Assembly: GCA_017620315.1 (NCBI GenBank)
Contig: JAFZQQ010000185.1
Span: 1-14,631, forward strand
DNA: 14,631 nucleotides
Source: Oscillospiraceae bacterium
Lineage (GTDB): Bacteria > Bacillota > Clostridia > Oscillospirales > Oscillospiraceae
Reading direction: 5' to 3'
Below are positions 1-4,536 of the stretch, in pieces; within the stretch, counting starts at the first letter, position 1, and every line of letters begins with the position of its first letter. The translations under genes and the position numbers were made by a program. The notes below the pieces were generated by a model. It did no database searches and was not told the origin of the DNA. It saw only the letters and a list, made by a program, of their open reading frames with translations.

Positions 1-670
1 CCTGAGAAAATACAAGGTCCTCGGCGTTGATCTTGATCCGCAGGGCTCGCTGGGCTTCAGCGCCGGGCTGGACATTGAGAATACCGACACTATCTACGAT
101 GTGCTCAAAGGAAAGAAGAAAATAGACGACGTGATAGTCGACACCGAGATCGGCGACTACCTCCCCTCCAACATCCTGCTCTCCACCGCGGAGCTGGAGT
201 TCAACATGCCGGCAAGGGAGTTCCTTCTCCGCGACCAGCTCGTCAAGGTCGCCGACGACTATGACTACATCATTATCGACACGCCGCCCGCGCTCAACGT
301 GCTCACCGTGAACGCCTATGTCGCCGCGCAGGGGCTCATCATCCCGATGGCGCCGGAGATACTCAGCCTTCTCGGAATTTCGCAGCTGCGCGACACGGTG
401 GATACGGTCCGCCGCTACTATAACCCCGACCTTGAGGTCATGGGCATACTGCTCAACCGCTACAGCTCGCGCCTTGTTCTCAACCGCGAGGTCGAGGATA
501 TGTCCCGCGAGGTGGCACGCAAGCTCGACACCAAGGTCTTCCGCAACAAGATCCACGCAAGCGTCGCCGTGGCGGAAGCCCCCGCCTATGGCGAAAGCGT
601 TCTCACCTATTCCCCCGGTTCCAAACCGGCGCAGGATTTTATGGGACTGCTTGACGAAATGATGGAGTAA
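1..670 (+). CDS. parA: ParA/Soj-family partitioning ATPase, 5'-truncated by window
   Basis: The frame is open from base 2 and gives 222 residues before TAA. Visible ParA signatures are VDLDPQGSLGFS at the edge (the A' box, which binds the nucleotide and partner subunit) and DYIIIDTPPALN about 75 residues later (Walker B). The C-terminal part has the usual Soj run including GILLNRYSSR and VFRNKIHASVAVAEAPAYGES. Against a usual 250-260 residues, roughly 30-35 are missing, including the KGGxGKT Walker A loop upstream of the window. A GTG at 101 is an internal codon, not the start. ParA proteins are dimerising, DNA-binding ATPases that move or position DNA or protein cargo with a partner that stimulates ATP hydrolysis. 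No ParB gene follows; a ComFB-domain gene comes 79 bp downstream on the same strand. Family is certain; the cargo is unknown. Confidence 0.93.
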   Translation, partial: LRKYKVLGVDLDPQGSLGFSAGLDIENTDTIYDVLKGKKKIDDVIVDTEIGDYLPSNILLSTAELEFNMPAREFLLRDQLVKVADDYDYIIIDTPPALNVLTVNAYVAAQGLIIPMAPEILSLLGISQLRDTVDTVRRYYNPDLEVMGILLNRYSSRLVLNREVEDMSREVARKLDTKVFRNKIHASVAVAEAPAYGESVLTYSPGSKPAQDFMGLLDEMME

Positions 671-699
671 TTGTATATTTATAATATAAAAGAGATAAT
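671..699 (+). promoter_or_regulatory. possible sigma-A promoter for the ComFB-domain gene
   Basis: Directly after the parA stop codon lies a very AT-rich stretch in otherwise GC-rich DNA. TTGTAT (671-676) and GATAAT (694-699) are separated by 17 bp. The -10 box matches TATAAT at five of six bases, but the -35 box matches TTGACA at only three. A start about 7 bp downstream would give a leader of about 45 nt containing the 713-728 stem-loop. The gene could equally be co-transcribed with parA, since no terminator separates them. Confidence 0.35.
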
Positions 700-712
700 A
701 ATTAACGCAGAC

Positions 713-728
713 GCCGCGCAAGCGCGGC
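713..728 (+). other. stem-loop in the leader of the ComFB-domain gene
   Basis: GCCGCGC (713-719) and GCGCGGC (722-728) are perfect inverted repeats around AA. In RNA this would form a 6-bp GC-only stem with a four-base CAAG loop. It lies about 10 nt upstream of the GGGAGGAG ribosome binding site. No T run follows, so it is not a terminator. It could stabilise the mRNA or influence ribosome access. The structure is seen; its role is not known. Confidence 0.4.
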
Positions 729-749
729 AGATAAAAGGGAGGAGCTATC

Positions 750-1478
750 ATGCCGAAACAGGGTTCAAAATCTGGAAAGAGCAGCAAGACAGCGCGGGTG
801 CTCAATCTGCTCACAGATCCCGAAGCAGTTGAAAGCCCCGAGGGTCAGGAACCGCAAAAGGAGGCCGCCGAAGGCCCAAAGCTTGCGGACGACCGCAAAA
901 CTCAGGCTAAGATCCGCGGCGCGCTTGAGGGCGCTCTCGAGCAGGAGCTTGCCGAAACCGCCGCGCCGACCCGTCCCAAGCGTCCGAAAAGCATCAAGGA
1001 GCCTGTCGAGCCGGAGGAGCCTGTCAGAGAAGTGACAAAGCCGCTGCCGTCGCCGGTTTCCGCCGTTTCTCCCAAGCTGGAGGAGTTCAGCGCCGACGAT
1101 TCTGCGCCCGGCGACGTCATCCCTCTGCCCAGAGAGGAGCACAGTCCCCTTGAGCATGCGGTCAACGAGCTGCGCTCGGCCGGTGAGAAGCAGCCGGACG
1201 ATTTCATCTGCTACAACGTCATGCAGGCGCTGGTCGAGGACAAGACGGATAAGTATATCCGTATGTTCGGGCTTTGCAGCTGCCCGCGCTGCCGCATCGA
1301 CGTGATTGCGCTGGCGCTTTCAAATCTTCCGGCAAAGTACGTTGTGGCAAAGCCTCACGAGCTTATCCCGCGTCTTTCCATCTATGAGCAGAAGTTCAGC
1401 GCGGCTGTGGTTACTCAGGTAATGAGCGCCTGCCGCAAAGTCCTCGAGCGCCCGCACCACAAGCGCGAGCAGGGCTGA
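750..1478 (+). CDS. ComFB-domain protein with basic N-terminal tip and long disordered linker
   Basis: This is a 242-residue protein. ATG at 750 follows GGGAGGAG at good spacing. Residues 152-233 are a ComFB domain: FICYNVMQALVEDK, then C176-x-C178-x-x-C181 with DVIALAL, then LPAKYVV, closely paralleling B. subtilis ComFB (CTCQVCQNDVLALSLN). Residues about 25-145 are rich in Pro, Glu, Ala and Lys and are probably disordered. The first 16 residues carry five basic and no acidic side chains (K3, K7, K10, K13, R16), followed by a short hydrophobic stretch, VLNLL. ComFB proteins have recently been reported as cyclic dinucleotide receptors; that is recalled knowledge, and binding by this protein is inference. 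The basic tip resembles the N-terminal peptides by which Spo0J/ParB-type partners stimulate ParA ATPases, which matters because a ParA gene lies just upstream. The domain call is firm; the cellular role is not. Confidence 0.85.
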   Translation: MPKQGSKSGKSSKTARVLNLLTDPEAVESPEGQEPQKEAAEGPKLADDRKTQAKIRGALEGALEQELAETAAPTRPKRPKSIKEPVEPEEPVREVTKPLPSPVSAVSPKLEEFSADDSAPGDVIPLPREEHSPLEHAVNELRSAGEKQPDDFICYNVMQALVEDKTDKYIRMFGLCSCPRCRIDVIALALSNLPAKYVVAKPHELIPRLSIYEQKFSAAVVTQVMSACRKVLERPHHKREQG

Positions 1479-1496
1479 GTTCCAATAATACGCATC

Positions 1497-1528
1497 GACC
1501 GCGGTCCGAAAAGGCCGCGGTCATTTTT
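1497..1528 (+). terminator. rho-independent terminator after the ComFB-domain gene
   Basis: GACCGCGGTC (1497-1506) pairs with GGCCGCGGTC (1513-1522) as a 10-bp stem with one G-T wobble and a six-base CGAAAA loop, followed by ATTTTTGC. It begins 18 bp after the stop codon. Read from the other strand there is no T run after the stem, so it should act mainly on the rightward parA-comFB transcript and not on csrA, which converges on it. Confidence 0.88.
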
Positions 1529-1547
1529 GCATAAGTATATGAGGGTA

Positions 1548-1799
1548 TTATAGCTTTTGCTTCTTGTCATCCGGCACCGAACCGAGTATCCCAAGCAACT
1601 CGTCTGGACGCGCGCTCTCCTTTGCCGCGGCGTCGCGGTTTGCGTTCGCCGCCTGAAGTAGCTCGCTCCGCAGTACCGGAATGCTCTTTGGCGCATCTAT
1701 CGCAATGCGCACGCCGCCCTCATAGACGTCCATGACCGTGATCTTTATATCATCGCCGATCAGGATGGTCTCTCCGGCTCTTCGACGCAGGATCAGCAT
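1548..1799 (-). CDS. csrA: CsrA, carbon storage/translational regulator
   Basis: This is an 83-residue CsrA. The core MLILRRRAGETILIGDDI, the strand around ITVMDV, VRIAIDAPKSIPV and R44 (the key RNA-contacting arginine of the family) are present. The usual VHREE segment reads VLRSE, so the histidine is replaced by leucine. CsrA dimers bind GGA-containing hairpins over ribosome binding sites; in Firmicutes the classic target is flagellin mRNA, and FliW antagonises CsrA by binding its C-terminal extension. That extension is present here (residues about 50-83, charged). ATG at 1799 follows AGGAGG and overlaps the end of fliW by 7 nt, which suggests translational coupling. It is the last gene of the leftward block; no terminator of its own was seen. 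Confidence 0.97.
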   Translation of the reverse strand: MLILRRRAGETILIGDDIKITVMDVYEGGVRIAIDAPKSIPVLRSELLQAANANRDAAAKESARPDELLGILGSVPDDKKQKL

Positions 1800-2257
1800 G
1801 GCTTTTCCTCCTGCTCCTCGGTCTTCTCCCGTTCAAATTCGGAAAGCTTGTGGCGCATATCCCACGATTCATCCTCAAGGATGATCTGCATCCCGTTTCT
1901 GGTGTCGGGATTGATCGCCAGCGGGCAGCGCATATTGACCGTGCACTCCTCGACCGGCTCCTTGACCGTACACATAACGTAATAATACAGATCCTCGCTC
2001 TTTTCGGCCTTGAGCGTCTTGAGCTCCTCATCGCGCAGGACGGGAGCATATTGCTGTGAAAGCGTAAACGGGTGCATCAGCGTAAACGCGAGCTCCGGCG
2101 TTTTTACGCTCTGCAGACTGAAGAGCGTGCCCTCGTTGGAAAACGGCAGCAGCAGGAACGATTGCTCATCCTCGAAGCCAAAGAGGCCTGTCGGAAATGT
2201 CAGGAGTTCCTCCTTAGTGTATTCTATCTCACCGAAATACTTAGTCTTTGTTTTCAA
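1793..2257 (-). CDS. fliW: FliW, flagellar assembly factor and CsrA antagonist (TTG start)
   Basis: The protein has 154 residues from a TTG start. Family landmarks are KYFGEIEY, FPTGLFGFED, FSLQSVKTPELAF and VNMRCPLAIN. The frame continues upstream to an ATG at 2359, but those 34 extra codons run through a palindromic repeat and have no family character. TTG at 2255-2257 follows GGGAGG (2265-2270 on the opposite strand) at 7-nt spacing and places the conserved start KTKTKYFGEI correctly, so it is the supported start. FliW binds flagellin before secretion and, when free, sequesters CsrA, releasing flagellin translation. Flagellin is not in this window. The C-terminal tail is Glu/Lys-rich. It overlaps csrA by 7 nt. 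Confidence 0.95.
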   Translation of the reverse strand: MKTKTKYFGEIEYTKEELLTFPTGLFGFEDEQSFLLLPFSNEGTLFSLQSVKTPELAFTLMHPFTLSQQYAPVLRDEELKTLKAEKSEDLYYYVMCTVKEPVEECTVNMRCPLAINPDTRNGMQIILEDESWDMRHKLSEFEREKTEEQEEKPC

Positions 2258-2285
2258 AAGATTGCCCTCCCGACTTATTTTATAT

Positions 2286-2414
2286 TTATAGTAAACGCAA
2301 ATAACATTTACGTTTACTATAACATTTTGATTGCCATTTCGCTCGCCGCTACGCGGCAACCGCGAAATATGGCTGATATAGTAAGCGCTTGTATTAATAA
2401 TTCGCTTACTATAT
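2286..2414. repeat. tripartite palindromic intergenic element, MITE-like
   Basis: This 129-bp non-coding block is made of three hairpins. TTATAGTAAACG (2286-2297) is inverted perfectly at 2311-2322. ATATAGTAAGCG (2376-2387) is inverted perfectly at 2403-2414. Between them a nested hairpin pairs ATTTCGC (2336-2342) with GCGAAAT (2362-2368) around GCCGC-TAC-GCGGC (2345-2357), extended by GCC/GGC (2333-2335, 2371-2373). The outermost arms also match each other with one mismatch in the TATAGTAA(A/G)CG core, so the whole block has terminal inverted repeats and a TA at each end. It fills the yviE-fliW gap, starting 5 bp after the yviE stop. This looks like a small non-autonomous mobile repeat or REP-type element; other genomic copies cannot be seen from here. 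Confidence 0.7.
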
Positions 2415-2419
2415 AGTGG

Positions 2420-3034
2420 TTATGCCTTTACGTTCACAGCCTCATAATTGGGGTCTGCGCTGCGCGGAACATAGATCGGGCCGCCCTTGTACTTGATAAT
2501 GACCTCGGGCTGCTGCTCGACGGAGATCTCAATGTCGCCGGGCGTGAACTTGAACTCGCCCTGGTCGATCTTCCAGTCTATATTAAGCTTATCCATCTCA
2601 TAGCGGATCTCCATGTCGCCCTCTTCCCAGTCGATGTTGGCGCCCTCCTTCGGGATGAAGTCAAGGCCGACCTCGCCGCTCTTCTGGATGTCCTCCTTGA
2701 CAGGCTCCGCCGCAAACTGCGAGACCATATCCTGCCCCAGGCGCGCATTGAGCATAAGCTGCCCGTGCTGGGCATAGGTCGCAGTCGCTTCATACGCCGC
2801 CTGCTGCCCGGTCTGGGCAGACTGATCCACGCTTTGCGCGGTCGTCGGCGTCATGGAGCTTCTTGCCTCGAAGGTATCCATTTGCAGCTTGATCGGGCGG
2901 CTCTTGATGTCAAGCCCCTTCTCAGAACGGCTGATTTCCATCTCCGCCGTTCCCTTGGTATACTCCAGAGAAGCATTTGTCGTCTTCATCCGGATCTCAA
3001 TGGGTACGCTCTTGATCTCGATCATCGGATACAT
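2420..3034 (-). CDS. yviE: DUF6470/YviE-like flagellar-operon protein
   Basis: The product is a 204-residue protein of unknown biochemical function. The start is the ATG at 3034: AAGGAAG lies 8 nt upstream, while a GTG three codons earlier sits directly against that ribosome binding site. The N-terminus (MIEIKSVPIEIRMKTTNA) and successive short beta-type segments such as LEYTKGTAEMEI, LDIKSRPIKLQM and FKFTPGDIEISV follow the pattern of B. subtilis YviE, which also lies between flgL and fliW. The middle (residues about 60-110) is Gln/Ala/Thr-rich and likely helical. There is no signal peptide or membrane segment. The family call rests on pattern plus conserved position; the role in flagellar assembly is not established. 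Confidence 0.85.
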   Translation of the reverse strand: MYPMIEIKSVPIEIRMKTTNASLEYTKGTAEMEISRSEKGLDIKSRPIKLQMDTFEARSSMTPTTAQSVDQSAQTGQQAAYEATATYAQHGQLMLNARLGQDMVSQFAAEPVKEDIQKSGEVGLDFIPKEGANIDWEEGDMEIRYEMDKLNIDWKIDQGEFKFTPGDIEISVEQQPEVIIKYKGGPIYVPRSADPNYEAVNVKA

Positions 3035-3080
3035 TTTAAGCACTTCCTTTCGTGGCTTACTGCTTTTATTTTAACTGAAC

Positions 3081-4502
3081 TCAACTCATGTAATCTATCA
3101 GCGACTGAGACAGAAGGTTCGTACCGATGCGCAGCGCCGCGTTGTAGCAGTACTGCGCCCAGGTCATCTCGGTTATCGCCTCGGCGGCGTCCATGCTCTC
3201 GGTATCCATGATCTGCTCGTTGAGCTGATACTTGCTGGTCTCCAGCTGCTGGATGTTGGTCTTGAGATAGTTGGCATCCGCGCTGAGCTGAACATGCCGC
3301 CCCTGCGCGCTGCGCACCGAGTTGTGGATAAGATCCAGAAGCTCGCTTGCGCGGTTCTCGTCCTCCTGCGAGGTAAAATTGCCGGTCTCGGGATCCGCGC
3401 TCAGGAAAATGTTTCCCAGCTCTCTGACAAGCACGCCGAGGTTCTGATCCTTGCCGAAGCCGAGAAAATCCAAACCGGATATCGCGGAATTGAACGCGCT
3501 GCCGAGAACGAACTCTCCGGTCTCGTCCTCCTTGAGTCCGAGCCCGATGTCCAGATAGGTCGCCTCGTTTGCCATGCTCTCCAGCTTTTCATACTGCTTT
3601 ACGCCCTCGGCATAGCTTGATACGCCGTTGGTAGCGGTATAAGTCATCGCATAGGCCTGGAAGGTGCTAAGCTTGTTGTAAAGCCCGGTCGCCTCTTTGA
3701 AGGCGTCGTCCACATCGGTCTCCTTCAGCTTTATGATGCCGTCGCCCGAGTTTTTGTTGCGGTCTACATACGCGGTTTTGTAATCCTGATACTGGACGTC
3801 CTCGCTGTCGGCGCTGTTGGCGTCGTAGTAGGCGCTTTCCTTGAACTCCTCAAGCGTCAGGGGTTTCTCTATCGCAGCGTCCTCTATGTCAAGCTTCCCC
3901 GCGGAGGCGTCATAGCTTGCAAGGGTCTTGCTCGTAAGGCCATACTCCTCCATAACACTGTCGGTAAATCCAAACGAAGCGGGCAGCGAAGGCTTTTCAA
4001 GATTCACATCGATGCCGCGATAGAGCAGCTTGTCGCCGTCCCACTCAAAGGGCATATTGGCTCCGTCGGCTCCGGCGAAGATATAGTCGTCGCCGTACTT
4101 GCTGTTCATCATCGAAACGATGGACTCCGAGGTCGACATCAGCTGGCGCCCCAAGGCGACGCGCGCCGCGCCGGAGGTGTCGCTCACGCCCTCGATGGAT
4201 GCGATCAGCCCGTCAAGCCCCGGATGCTCGGAATCTCCGTCGACGATCGCCGCCATGGCGGAATACGCGCTTTCAAACTTGCTGATGGCGTAATTGTTAT
4301 TGTCGATCTGATCTCCCGTGCGCCAGTAGGCGCGGCGCAGACGCCACGCTCTGCTCGCCGAGGCAGGATCCTCAGCGTATGTGTTGAAAACACGCTGGGT
4401 CTGCACGCTCGTCATCGCGTTGTTGAGCTTGACATTGTTCTTATAAAGGTGCGAGCGGTAGTTGCGGAACATCCCGTTCGTCGTTATACGAAAGGTCGAC
4501 AT
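3081..4502 (-). CDS. flgL: FlgL, flagellar hook-filament junction protein (HAP3), enlarged
   Basis: The 473-residue product has the flagellin-like layout: an N-terminal D0/D1 helical region (MSTFRITTNGMFRNYRSHLY, then NDxASAS-type TYAEDPASASRAWRLRR) and a C-terminal one (ANYLKTNIQQLETSKYQLNE, then DAAEAITEMTWAQYCYNAAL ending at LIDYMS). FlgL forms the second ring between hook and filament and is exported by the flagellar type III apparatus, so it has no signal peptide. Typical FlgL proteins are about 300 residues; the extra length lies in the middle (about residues 150-330), which is acidic and Tyr/Asp-rich and would face outward. ATG at 4502 follows AAAGGAGGGG. It lies 34 bp after flgK. Identity is firm, helped by position next to flgK. 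Confidence 0.94.
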   Translation of the reverse strand: MSTFRITTNGMFRNYRSHLYKNNVKLNNAMTSVQTQRVFNTYAEDPASASRAWRLRRAYWRTGDQIDNNNYAISKFESAYSAMAAIVDGDSEHPGLDGLIASIEGVSDTSGAARVALGRQLMSTSESIVSMMNSKYGDDYIFAGADGANMPFEWDGDKLLYRGIDVNLEKPSLPASFGFTDSVMEEYGLTSKTLASYDASAGKLDIEDAAIEKPLTLEEFKESAYYDANSADSEDVQYQDYKTAYVDRNKNSGDGIIKLKETDVDDAFKEATGLYNKLSTFQAYAMTYTATNGVSSYAEGVKQYEKLESMANEATYLDIGLGLKEDETGEFVLGSAFNSAISGLDFLGFGKDQNLGVLVRELGNIFLSADPETGNFTSQEDENRASELLDLIHNSVRSAQGRHVQLSADANYLKTNIQQLETSKYQLNEQIMDTESMDAAEAITEMTWAQYCYNAALRIGTNLLSQSLIDYMS

Positions 4503-4536
4503 CCCCGTCCCCTCCTTTCAAGAATCCGCGTCACCG

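Noticed and set aside
2258..2359. 34-codon N-terminal extension of FliW from an upstream ATG
   Set aside because: The extension translates the palindromic repeat, has no FliW similarity, and the TTG at 2257 has a GGGAGG site at 7-nt spacing.
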